A DNA stretch of 28,416 nucleotides. Source: an uncultured Pseudomonadota bacterium (GTDB lineage: Bacteria > Pseudomonadota > Gammaproteobacteria > Burkholderiales > Casimicrobiaceae). The translations under genes and the position numbers were made by a program. A model generated the notes under the pieces. It searched no databases. It saw only the letters and a program-made list of their open reading frames with translations, and was not told the DNA's origin. The stretch covers positions 1 to 28,416 of the forward strand of contig CALFEY010000062.1 of assembly GCA_937958295.1 (NCBI GenBank), given 5' to 3'. This document shows positions 21,577 through 28,416 of this stretch, piece after piece; the stretch's first letter is position 1; every line of letters starts with the position of its first letter.

Positions 21577-22041
21577 ATGCCGACCCTGTTCGTGAACAAG
21601 GAGCGCGTCGATATCGCCGCCGCCGTTCCCGGCGATACGCCGCTGCTGTGGATCCTGCGCGACAACCTGAACCTCACCGGCACCAAGTTCGGCTGCGGAA
21701 TGGCCCTGTGCGGCGCCTGCACGGTGTACATCGACGGCCAGCCCACGCGCTCGTGCGTCACGCCCTTGTCGACGCTGAAGCCCGGCGTGGAGATCACCAC
21801 GATCGAGGGCCTGTCCACCAAGGAGGGCAAGGCCGTGCAGGCGGCCTGGGAGAAGCTCGACGTCCCGCAATGCGGCTATTGCCAATCGGGCCAGGTGATG
21901 GCCGCCGCGGCGCTCCTCGCGAAGAAGAAGCGCCCCTCCGACGCCGACATCGACGAGGCCATGGCCGGCAATGCGTGCCGCTGCGCGACCTACGTGCGCA
22001 TCCGGGCCGCGATCAAGGAAGCCGCCAAGGCATTGGGCTGA
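21577..22041 (+). CDS. iorA: Small [2Fe-2S] subunit of an isoquinoline 1-oxidoreductase-type molybdenum hydroxylase
   Basis: The 154-residue protein carries two [2Fe-2S] clusters. The plant-ferredoxin-type site has Cys40, Cys45, Cys48 and Cys60 (FGCGMALCGACTVYIDG...SC). The helical-domain site has Cys99, Cys102, Cys134 and Cys136 (QCGYCQSGQVM...NACRCATYVRI). The SSCRC-like ending NACRCATY is the IorA form. It passes electrons from the molybdenum subunit to an acceptor. ATG 21577 has GGAG upstream and gives the family N-terminus. The large subunit starts 12 bases after its stop. The gene symbol is by family; the oxidised N-heterocycle or aldehyde is not known. Confidence 0.93.
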   Translation: MPTLFVNKERVDIAAAVPGDTPLLWILRDNLNLTGTKFGCGMALCGACTVYIDGQPTRSCVTPLSTLKPGVEITTIEGLSTKEGKAVQAAWEKLDVPQCGYCQSGQVMAAAALLAKKKRPSDADIDEAMAGNACRCATYVRIRAAIKEAAKALG

Positions 22042-22053
22042 TAGGACACGACC

Positions 22054-24276
22054 ATGAATCCGATGCGCATGCGTCCCATCACGTCACCCGCGGTCTCGCG
22101 CCGCGTCTTTCTCAAGTCCACCGCCGCCGCCGGCGCCGGCCTCACGCTCGCGATCTACGTCGGCGAAGCCGCCGCGCAGGCCGCAGGCCCGGGCCTCACC
22201 CCCGGCAGCGCCGCGGGCATCTTCGCGCCCAATGCGTTCCTGCGCATCGGCAAGGACAACACGGTCACGGTGATCGTGAAGCACCTGGAGATGGGCCAGG
22301 GCGTGTACACCGGCCTGCCCACCCTCGTGGCCGAAGAGCTCGATGCCGCCTGGTCGCAGGTGCGCGTGGAAGGCGCGCCTGCCGATGCCAAGGTCTACAA
22401 CAACCTGCTGTGGGGTCCCGCACAAGGGACGGGCGGCTCCACCGCCATGGCCAACTCGTTCGAGCAGTATCGCCAGGCCGGCGCAGCCGCGCGGGCGATG
22501 CTCGTGGCCGCCGCCGCGGCCACGTGGAAAGTGCCCGCCGACGCCGTGGTGGTGAAAGGCGGCGTGGTCTCGCACGCGAGCGGCAAGAAGGCAACGTTCG
22601 GCGAGCTGGCCGACGCCGCGTCGAAGCAGGCGGTGCCCGCCACCGTGAAGCTCAAGGACGCCAAGGACTTCGTGTTCATCGGCAAGAGCTTCCCGCGCAC
22701 GGACTCCAAGGCCAAGTCCAACGGCACGGCGCGCTTCACGCAGGACGTGAAGATGCCCGACATGCTCACCGCGGTCGTGCTGCATCCCCCGCGCTTCGGG
22801 CAGAAAATCGCCAAGGTCGACTCGTCGGCCGTGAGCGGCGTGCCGGGCGTGCGCTTCGTGGTGGAGATTCCCACGGGCGTGGCGGTGGTCGCCACCACGT
22901 TCTGGGCCGCCAAGAAGGGACGCGACGCGCTGAAGATCGAGTGGGACGAGACCACCGGCTACAGGGGCTCCACCGATGCGCTCGTGGGCGAGTACCGGAA
23001 ACTCGTCACCACCTCCGGCAAGCCCGCCCGCAACGACGGCGACGCCGCCAAGGCATATGACGGCGCCCAGAGGAAGCTCGAGGGCGTCTACGAATTCCCC
23101 TACCTCGCGCATGCCGCGCTCGAGCCCATGAACTGCGTGGTGAAGCTCACGCGTGAGTCGTGCGAGGTGTGGAACGGCGAGCAGTTCCAGACGGGGGACC
23201 AGTTCGCCATCGCCAAGGCCACGGGCCTGAAGCCCGAGCAGATCAAGCTCAACATGCTCTTCGCCGGGGGCAGCTTCGGACGGCGCGCGAGCTCGGCCTC
23301 CGACTACGTCCTCGAGGCCGTGTCCATCGCCGTCGAGCTCGTGCGCAGCGACAAGCCGGGCCTTCCCGTCAAGCTCGTGTGGACGCGCGAGGACGACATG
23401 AAGGCGGGCTTCTACCGTCCGCTGTACGTGCACGGGCTCAAGGCCGGCCTCGATGCCAGCGGCAAGATCGTGGGCTGGCAGCATCGCGTGGCGGGACAAT
23501 CCATCCTCGCCGGCACCGCGTTCGAGTCGATGATGGTCAAGGACGGCATCGACCTCACGAGCGTGGAAGGCGCCTCCACCCTGCCCTACGACATCCCGCA
23601 CCTGGCCGTGGAGCTGCACACCACCAAGGCGGACGTACCGGTGCTGTGGTGGCGGTCGGTGGGCTCCACCCACACCGCGTATTCGACCGAGACATTCATC
23701 GACGAGCTCGCCACGCTGGCCGGCAAGGATCCGGTGGCGTTCCGCCGCGATCTCTTGGCCAAGCATCCGCGCTTTCTCGCGGCGCTCGATCTCGCGGCGC
23801 AGAAGGCCAACTGGACGCAGCCGCTGGCCGCGGGCAAGCCCGGCGAGAAGCGCGGCCGCGGCGTGGCCGTGCACGAGTCGTTCGGCACCGTGGTGGCGCA
23901 GGTCGCCGAAGTCACCGTCGACAAAGACAACAAGTTCAAGGTCGACCGTGTGGTGTGCGCCGTGGAGTGCGGCATCGCCGTGAACCCCGACGTGATCCGC
24001 GCGCAGATGGAAGGCGGCATCGGTTTCGGCCTCTCAGCGGCCCTGTACGGCAAGATCACACTGAAGGACGGCGTCGTGGAGCAATCGAACTTCCACGACT
24101 ACCCGCTCCTGCGCATCAACGAAATGCCCGTCATCGAGGTGCACATCGTCCCGTCCACCGCCAAGCCCACAGGCGTGGGGGAGCCCGGGGTGCCGGTGGT
24201 CGCCCCGGCGGTGGCCAACGCGCTCGCCCAGGCCACCGGCAAGCGCCTGCGCGTGCTGCCGCTCGCACTGGCCTAA
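22054..24276 (+). CDS. iorB: Molybdopterin-binding large subunit, isoquinoline 1-oxidoreductase (xanthine oxidase family)
   Basis: The 740-residue protein has a twin-arginine signal (SRRVFLKSTAAAGAGL, Arg16-Arg17), so the folded enzyme is exported with its small partner. Family motifs are GPAQGTGGSTAMANSF, the FGRRASSASDYVLEA loop at the cofactor, WWRSVGSTHTAYSTETFIDELA, and the active-site Glu710 in GVGEPGVPVVAPAVANAL. There is no FAD subunit gene, as expected for the IorAB type, which uses periplasmic cytochromes as acceptors. Neither a molybdenum-insertion chaperone (XdhC-like) nor a cytochrome gene is nearby. It hydroxylates a carbon next to nitrogen in heterocycles or oxidises aldehydes. 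A terminator-like hairpin follows. Confidence 0.94.
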   Translation: MNPMRMRPITSPAVSRRVFLKSTAAAGAGLTLAIYVGEAAAQAAGPGLTPGSAAGIFAPNAFLRIGKDNTVTVIVKHLEMGQGVYTGLPTLVAEELDAAWSQVRVEGAPADAKVYNNLLWGPAQGTGGSTAMANSFEQYRQAGAAARAMLVAAAAATWKVPADAVVVKGGVVSHASGKKATFGELADAASKQAVPATVKLKDAKDFVFIGKSFPRTDSKAKSNGTARFTQDVKMPDMLTAVVLHPPRFGQKIAKVDSSAVSGVPGVRFVVEIPTGVAVVATTFWAAKKGRDALKIEWDETTGYRGSTDALVGEYRKLVTTSGKPARNDGDAAKAYDGAQRKLEGVYEFPYLAHAALEPMNCVVKLTRESCEVWNGEQFQTGDQFAIAKATGLKPEQIKLNMLFAGGSFGRRASSASDYVLEAVSIAVELVRSDKPGLPVKLVWTREDDMKAGFYRPLYVHGLKAGLDASGKIVGWQHRVAGQSILAGTAFESMMVKDGIDLTSVEGASTLPYDIPHLAVELHTTKADVPVLWWRSVGSTHTAYSTETFIDELATLAGKDPVAFRRDLLAKHPRFLAALDLAAQKANWTQPLAAGKPGEKRGRGVAVHESFGTVVAQVAEVTVDKDNKFKVDRVVCAVECGIAVNPDVIRAQMEGGIGFGLSAALYGKITLKDGVVEQSNFHDYPLLRINEMPVIEVHIVPSTAKPTGVGEPGVPVVAPAVANALAQATGKRLRVLPLALA

Positions 24277-24299
24277 ACCCCAGCGCTCGTCCGGCCGCA

Positions 24300-24326
24300 A
24301 AGGGCGGGGCCCCAGGCCTCGCCCTT
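24300..24326 (+). terminator. Terminator-like hairpin after iorB
   Basis: The 27-base element pairs over 12 positions (one G-T pair) starting with AAGGGCG and ending CGCCCTT, with a three-base CCA loop. It begins 24 bases past the iorB stop. It has an A-rich left side but no proper T-run. Confidence 0.6.
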
Positions 24327-24345
24327 CGTCGTTATGATGCGGCCC

Positions 24346-24837
24346 ATGGAAGCCTGGCTTGCGGCGCTGCTCGATGCCCTCGCGCTGCCGCAGTTCGGGC
24401 TGTCGACGGTGTTCGTGGTGGCCTTCGTATCCGCCACACTGTTGCCCATGGGGTCCGAGCCGGCCGTGTTCGGCCTCGTCAAGCTCAATCCCGACCTCTT
24501 CTGGGCGGCGATCCTGGTGGCGACCGTGGGCAACACGCTGGGCGGCGCCTTAAGCTGGTGGATGGGCTTCGGCGCGGAGCAGGCCTATGTCCGGCTGGTG
24601 CGCAAGGAGCGCGGCACGGTGCACTCGCGGGCGCTGCTCTGGCTCGAGCGGTTCGGGGCCAAGGCATGCCTCCTCTCTTGGCTGCCCATCGTGGGCGATC
24701 CGCTGTGCGCGGTTGCAGGCTGGCTGCGGCTCCCCTTCTGGCCCTGCCTGGGCTACATGGCGATCGGCAAGTTCGCGCGCTACCTCGTGATGACGAGCGC
24801 GCTCCTGTGGGTGTTCCCGGGCATGATCGTGCGCTGA
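24346..24837 (+). CDS. YqaA family (DedA/SNARE-associated) inner-membrane protein
   Basis: The product of about 163 residues resembles E. coli YqaA throughout: FVSATLLPMGSEPAVFGLVKL, then ATVGNTLGGALSWWMGFGAEQ, and LLSWLPIVGDPLCAVAGWLRLPFWPCLGYMAIGKFARYLV. It has about four hydrophobic segments. YqaA proteins are small relatives of the DedA family, which are linked to envelope homeostasis; their exact function is unsettled. Three in-frame ATGs exist at 24334, 24337 and 24346. None has a ribosome site, so the start is uncertain. A TATGAT hexamer at 24333-24338 may be a -10 element, but it has no -35. Confidence 0.87.
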   Translation: MEAWLAALLDALALPQFGLSTVFVVAFVSATLLPMGSEPAVFGLVKLNPDLFWAAILVATVGNTLGGALSWWMGFGAEQAYVRLVRKERGTVHSRALLWLERFGAKACLLSWLPIVGDPLCAVAGWLRLPFWPCLGYMAIGKFARYLVMTSALLWVFPGMIVR

Positions 24838-24858
24838 TCGCCCGCGCGCGGCGCGCTC

Positions 24859-24875
24859 GCGCACGGGCCGTGCGC
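24859..24875. other. Small GC hairpin between yqaA-like gene and HPPD-like gene
   Basis: GCGCAC and GTGCGC pair around a five-base loop 21 bases after the YqaA-like stop. The next gene starts at 24921 with a strong GAGGAGG ribosome site. The hairpin may end the upstream transcript; the evidence is structural only. Confidence 0.3.
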
Positions 24876-24920
24876 TTCGCTCGCGCCCCGTGCCACAATA
24901 AGACGAGGAGGCTTTCCGCA

Positions 24921-25835
24921 ATGACTTCGTCGTCCCTCGCCCCGCCGTCCCCCGCCGCGCCTTCCGATCGCGAGCACATCAGCGATGCAAGTAACCCACT
25001 GGGCCTCGACGGCATCGAGTTCATCGAGTACGCCACCACCAAGCCGCAGGCCTTCGGCCAGCTCCTGGAAACGATGGGCTTCCGTCCGATCGCGCGCCAT
25101 CGCTCGCGCGAGGTGCTGCTCTATCGCCAGGGCGACATGAACGTCATCGTCAATGCGCACGTGGCCGCGCGGCCACGCGCGACGCAGCCCCGCGAGACGC
25201 CCGCGATCGCAGCGATCGCCCTGCGCGTACGCGATGCCGCGGCGGCGTATCGCCACGTGGTCGACGCTGGCGCCTGGGCGGTGCCCACCCACGTCGAGGT
25301 GATGGAGCTCAACATTCCCGCCATCCATGGCGTGGGATCGAGCCGCATCTACTTCGTGGACCGCTACCGGGACTTCTCCATCTACGACGTGGACTTCACG
25401 CTCATCCCCACTGTCGATCCGCATCCGCCGGCGTTGGCCGGCATGCGCTGGTTCGGCGTGGTGCAGTACATCGGCACCGACCGCATGGAGGACTGGACGG
25501 AGTTCTACGCCGAGCTCTTCGGCTTCCGTGCGTTGCCCGACGACGAGCGCTACGGGATCCTGCCGAAGGGCCGCATCCTCAAAAGCCCCGACGGCAGCTT
25601 CTGCCTGCAGCTCATCGAGCCCAAGCCCGGAATCCTCGACATCGAGCCCGAGGAGTCGCTGCACCGCGTGGGCCTCGGCGTGTCCGACGTGCTGCAGGCG
25701 GTGACGCTGCTGCGCGAGCGCGGCGTGCGCTTCATCGAAACGGGCGGCGTGCATTCCGACCCGCGCGGTGCCCTCACCGAGAGCCAGCTGGGCGGCGTGA
25801 TGTTCGAGCTCGTCCACGACGAGCGCAGGGCGTGA
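24921..25835 (+). CDS. 4-hydroxyphenylpyruvate dioxygenase-like VOC protein, lacking one iron ligand
   Basis: The 304-residue protein has two VOC domains with the HPPD layout. Domain one contains GIEFIEYATTKPQAFGQLLETMGFRPIARHRS. Domain two begins MRWFGVVQYIGTDRMEDWTEFYAELFGF. In true HPPD the first iron ligand is the His of an I-D-H motif ten residues before that Met; here the position is Gly179. The second and third ligands appear to be kept as His248 (SLHRVGLGVSDV) and Glu296 (VMFELVHDE). It is also about 50 residues shorter than HPPD and lacks the C-terminal helix. It is followed after seven bases by a QuiC-type dehydratase gene. In QuiC such an HPPD-like domain is fused to that dehydratase, so this is probably an accessory module (inference). 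Ribosome site GAGGAGG. Confidence 0.85.
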   Translation: MTSSSLAPPSPAAPSDREHISDASNPLGLDGIEFIEYATTKPQAFGQLLETMGFRPIARHRSREVLLYRQGDMNVIVNAHVAARPRATQPRETPAIAAIALRVRDAAAAYRHVVDAGAWAVPTHVEVMELNIPAIHGVGSSRIYFVDRYRDFSIYDVDFTLIPTVDPHPPALAGMRWFGVVQYIGTDRMEDWTEFYAELFGFRALPDDERYGILPKGRILKSPDGSFCLQLIEPKPGILDIEPEESLHRVGLGVSDVLQAVTLLRERGVRFIETGGVHSDPRGALTESQLGGVMFELVHDERRA

Positions 25836-25842
25836 GGCATCG

Positions 25843-26748
25843 ATGAGCCTCGCCCCCATCAATTTCGACGACTTCGGGATGGACACCATCTCGCTCGCGG
25901 GCTCGCTTCCGGCCAAGCTGGAGGCGGTGCGCGCGGCCGGCTTCTCGCAGATCATGCTGTCGGCCCGCGATGTCGCCGGCCACGAGGGCGGCGTGCCCGC
26001 GGCGGCGCGCGCGATCCGCGACAGCGGCTTGCGCGTGACCGGCTTCCAGGTCCTGCGCGACTTCGAGGGTCTGTCCGGACACCTGCACGAGTACAAAATC
26101 GACATCGCCAAGGCGATGCTCGAGATGTGCAGCGCGATCGGTGCCAAGGTGCTGCTCGTGTGCTCGTCCACCTCGGCGCATGCCACCGCAGACCGCGACG
26201 CGCTCGCGCGCGACCTGCGCAAGCTCGCCATGCTCGCCGTGCCCCTCGGCATCAAGGTGGCCTACGAAGGCTTGTCGTGGGGCCGCACCATCAACGAGTT
26301 TCCCGATGCCTGGGACATCGTGTGCCGGGCCGACGCGCCCAACCTCGGCATCGGCATCGACTCCTTCCACGCGTTCGCCACCAAGTCCGCGCTCGAGGAC
26401 CTGGACATCCTGTCGCCTGACAAGATCTTCCTCGTGCAGCTCGCCGACTTCATGTGGCAGGAGATCCGCAGCGTCGAAGAGCGCATCAACACGGCGCGCC
26501 ACTTCCGCGTGTTTCCCGGCGAAGGGGTGCACAGCGAGGCGCTTGCCGAGCTCGTCACGCGCCTCGATGCGATCGGTTATCGCGGCGACTACAGCTTTGA
26601 GGTCTTCAACGACGACTACGCGCAGATCCCGCTCGCCACCGTGTGCGAGCGGGCGCGCCGCTCGGCGATCTGGCTCGCCGAGGACGTCCTGCGCCGCTCC
26701 GTGCCGCTGCCCAACCAGATCCGCCTGCGCAGCAATTCGCGGCGATGA
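25843..26748 (+). CDS. Sugar phosphate isomerase-like TIM barrel, 3-dehydroshikimate dehydratase type
   Basis: The 301-residue protein is an AP-endonuclease-2/xylose-isomerase-like barrel. The expected metal ligands are Glu142 (VAYEGLSWGR), Asp173 (GIGIDSFHAF), Gln199 (FLVQLADFMW) and Glu253 (YSFEVFNDDY). RVFPGEGVH and the DSFH, Q-AD and S-E-FND motifs are those of bacterial 3-dehydroshikimate dehydratases (QuiC/AroZ type), which make protocatechuate from 3-dehydroshikimate. Its length fits the N-terminal half of QuiC without the HPPD half. Start spacing of seven bases to the previous gene and ATGA overlap with the SDR gene show one operon. A related isomerase of other substrates cannot be excluded. 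Confidence 0.82.
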   Translation: MSLAPINFDDFGMDTISLAGSLPAKLEAVRAAGFSQIMLSARDVAGHEGGVPAAARAIRDSGLRVTGFQVLRDFEGLSGHLHEYKIDIAKAMLEMCSAIGAKVLLVCSSTSAHATADRDALARDLRKLAMLAVPLGIKVAYEGLSWGRTINEFPDAWDIVCRADAPNLGIGIDSFHAFATKSALEDLDILSPDKIFLVQLADFMWQEIRSVEERINTARHFRVFPGEGVHSEALAELVTRLDAIGYRGDYSFEVFNDDYAQIPLATVCERARRSAIWLAEDVLRRSVPLPNQIRLRSNSRR

Positions 26749-27512
26749 CGGGCGCTGTCGCGCAGGACCTCGCCGGGCGCGTGGCGCTCGTCACCGGCGC
26801 CGCGCACGGCATCGGGCTCGCCACCGCGCGCCGGTTCCTGCAAGCCGGAGCGCGGGTGATGCTCGCGGACCGCGACGCCGAGGCCGGCCACGCCGCGCTC
26901 GCTGCACTGGCGGACGCCGGCGACGACGTGCGGTTTACCGCCACCGACGTCGCGCGCGAGGACGACGTGCAGACCGTGGTCAATGCCACCGTAGCGGCCT
27001 TCGGCACGCTCGACGTGGTCTTCAACAATGCCGGCGTCCGCGGCGTCGACGCGCTCACGGCCGACGTCACGCTCGACGATTTCGAGCGGGTGATCGGCAT
27101 CAATCTCGTGGGCGCGTTCCTGGTGATGAAGCACGCGCTCAGGGTCATGGCGCCCGCGGGCCGCGGCGCCATCGTGAACAACGCGTCGGTGCTGGGCCTC
27201 GTGGGCTTCAAGCAGCAGGCGGCCTACACCGCGGCCAAGGGCGGTGTGGTGCAGCTCACCCGCACGGCCGCCATCGAGTACGCCGCACGCGGCATCCGCG
27301 TCAATTGCCTGTGCCCGGGGTTCGTGGCCGCGGGGCTCGCCGATCCCGGCCACGCGCTGCGCCTGGCGGCGCTCGCGAAGGTCACCGTGCCGATGGGCCG
27401 GCTCGGCACGCTGGACGAGATCGCGGAGGCCGCGCTCTTCCTCGCTTCCGATCGCGCCTCCTTCCTCACCGGCGCCGTGCTCGCCGCCGACGGCGGCTTC
27501 GTGGCCTACTGA
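26745..27512 (+). CDS. Short-chain dehydrogenase/reductase (classical SDR)
   Basis: The 255-residue protein has the classical SDR features: TGAAHGIG cofactor loop (17-24), Asp42 after the second strand suggesting NAD preference, NNAG (94-97), catalytic Ser148, Tyr161 and Lys165 (YTAAKGG), and IRVNCLCPGFV. Length is typical. The ATG overlaps the TGA of the TIM-barrel gene as ATGA. As the last gene of an operon with a dehydroshikimate dehydratase-like protein, it may oxidise a cyclic polyol such as quinate or shikimate, or a dihydrodiol (inference from context only). SDR substrates cannot be predicted from sequence. Confidence 0.93.
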   Translation: MTGAVAQDLAGRVALVTGAAHGIGLATARRFLQAGARVMLADRDAEAGHAALAALADAGDDVRFTATDVAREDDVQTVVNATVAAFGTLDVVFNNAGVRGVDALTADVTLDDFERVIGINLVGAFLVMKHALRVMAPAGRGAIVNNASVLGLVGFKQQAAYTAAKGGVVQLTRTAAIEYAARGIRVNCLCPGFVAAGLADPGHALRLAALAKVTVPMGRLGTLDEIAEAALFLASDRASFLTGAVLAADGGFVAY

Positions 27513-27529
27513 CGCGACGGCGCCGTCAG
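27509..27529. terminator. Short hairpin overlapping both convergent stop codons
   Basis: CTGACG (27509-27514) and CGTCAG (27524-27529) pair, and the 12-base palindrome GACGGCGCCGTC lies within. The SDR and diguanylate cyclase stop codons are both inside the stem. Its small size makes a terminator role uncertain. Confidence 0.3.
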
Positions 27530-28416
27530 TCGATCCGCACGTCCAGGCGCGCGCCCACGTCGGGATGCAGCAGCCCGTCGCGGTACACGGCAAAGCGGAC
27601 GCCGTTACGGCCGCTCGCCTTCACGGCATACATGAGCTTGTCCACGACGTCCGCGGCCGACTCGGCATCGGCCGGCGGCGCCTCGAAGGCCACCACGCCC
27701 ACGCTGAAGCTGATCGGCCACCCTTCGGATGCGACGGCCACGGTGAGCGCCGTGAACATCGCATCGAACGGGCGGCGCATCGCGCGCGAGTCGGCGTTGG
27801 GCATCAGCACCGCGAACTCGTCCCCGCCGAGGCGCGCGATCATGTCCGAACGGCGCACGCCGCTGCCGAGCGTCTGGCCGATGCGCTTCAAGGCGAGGTC
27901 GCCCACCGCATGGCCGTGCGTGTCGTTGAGCTTCTTGAACCGGTCGACGTCGATATAGGCCAGCACGAACGGCTGCTTCACGCGCACGAGCTCGGCGTGG
28001 CACTGCGCGAGCGCATCCTCGAAAGCACGACGATTGGCAACGCCCGTGAGGGGGTCGGTGCGGGCTTGCGCCCGCTCGGCGGCGTAGCCCGCCTCGATCG
28101 CGCTGCGCCGGCGCACCTCGCGCAGCGCGCGCCGGGCCACGAGCACGATGGGCAGCGACAGCGCCGCCAGCGTGAGCAGGGCGAGGGCCACGATGGTGCG
28201 CGTGTAGCCGCGCCAGGCGCTCAACAGCCTCTGCTCGGAGAGCGCCGCGAAGGCCACGAGATCGGTGCCGGGCACCTCCGAGCGCGCGATGACGCCGGAG
28301 GGGTCCGCGACGTCGCGCAGCATGCGTCGCGCATCGCTCGCTGCCTGCGTCGGCGCGGCTCCGGCGGCCCCTGCAGGAGCCGCGACGGCCACCGACCGCG
28401 GCGCCTCGCCGCTCGA
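27526..28416 (-). CDS. Membrane-bound diguanylate cyclase (GGDEF), N-terminus beyond window
   Basis: The frame is open to the right edge, so 296 C-terminal residues are seen. A periplasmic tail (VIARSEVPGTDLVAFAALSEQRLLSAWR) of the PDC/CACHE kind leads into one membrane helix (TIVALALLTLAALSLPIVLV). The GGDEF domain starts at ARTDPLTGVANRRAFEDAL. The catalytic motif is intact, RLGGDEF, with the metal Asp in AYIDVDRFKKLND. An inhibitory I-site (RRSD) is present five residues before GGDEF, so product feedback is expected. No EAL domain follows. It should make cyclic di-GMP in response to a periplasmic ligand. A GTG at 28392 is in frame but is not the true start, since the sensor domain would be cut. 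Confidence 0.94.
   Translation of the reverse strand, partial: SSGEAPRSVAVAAPAGAAGAAPTQAASDARRMLRDVADPSGVIARSEVPGTDLVAFAALSEQRLLSAWRGYTRTIVALALLTLAALSLPIVLVARRALREVRRRSAIEAGYAAERAQARTDPLTGVANRRAFEDALAQCHAELVRVKQPFVLAYIDVDRFKKLNDTHGHAVGDLALKRIGQTLGSGVRRSDMIARLGGDEFAVLMPNADSRAMRRPFDAMFTALTVAVASEGWPISFSVGVVAFEAPPADAESAADVVDKLMYAVKASGRNGVRFAVYRDGLLHPDVGARLDVRID

Noticed and set aside
22084..23874. A 596-codon minus-strand open frame opposite iorB
   Set aside because: Composition is His, Gly and Arg rich, as expected for the complement of a real gene; iorB has conserved active-site motifs.
23160..24920. Upstream extension of the HPPD-like reading frame
   Set aside because: The frame is open back through iorB and the YqaA-like gene, but the ribosome site and recognisable protein begin only at 24921.
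1..28416. CRISPR arrays, insertion sequences, prophage or a toxin-antitoxin system
   Set aside because: No regularly spaced repeats, transposase or integrase motifs, terminal inverted repeats or small toxin-like pairs were found on either strand.

Overview
This 28.4 kb window is GC-rich chromosomal DNA that most resembles a betaproteobacterium (Burkholderiales-like). The reasons are a Bug/TctC-type solute-binding protein next to a CaiB/BaiF CoA-transferase, a small secreted protein with the betaproteobacterial-style WW-ESGWG domain, an RF2 gene with programmed frameshift, and a tRNA-Pro whose CCA end is encoded. I see no phage, transposase, IS element or CRISPR array. Coding density is high, and most gaps hold only promoters or GC-rich hairpins without U-tracts.

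Layout. 1-2973: a LysR regulator (cut by the left edge) diverges from a Bug-type binding protein and a class III CoA-transferase, probably an organic-acid uptake and activation unit. 3056-8083: a five-gene minus-strand operon runs cytosolic arylsulfatase, BASS-family carrier, DUF1622 protein, DUF202 protein, MscS-type channel. 8203-11551: a sensor kinase with an ABC-type periplasmic binding domain, a FixJ-type regulator and a lone receiver. 11700-12594: a gene graveyard (LysR, MFS and aldo-keto reductase remnants) beside tRNA-Pro. 12808-13368: an NAD(P)H:FMN reductase. 13412-16265: the copper operon copA-copZ-csoR, driven by a promoter whose spacer holds a perfect CsoR-like palindrome and which predicts a leaderless copA mRNA. 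16352-17167: a secreted hypothetical protein. 17238-21429: lysS and prfB, separated by a VOC, ArsR, SRPBCC cassette with its own AT-rich repeat-bearing control region. 21577-24276: iorAB-type molybdenum hydroxylase. 24346-24837: a YqaA-like membrane protein. 24921-27512: a three-gene operon (HPPD-like VOC protein, 3-dehydroshikimate dehydratase-like TIM barrel, SDR) resembling a split and reordered QuiC. 27526-28416: a membrane diguanylate cyclase cut by the right edge.

The most interesting items are the leaderless CsoR-controlled copA promoter, the split QuiC-like operon with a missing iron ligand in its HPPD-like member, the sulfatase/BASS/channel operon, the decayed LysR-MFS-AKR locus at tRNA-Pro, and the ArsR cassette lodged between prfB and lysS. 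All functional assignments rest on motif recognition by eye; no database search was run.
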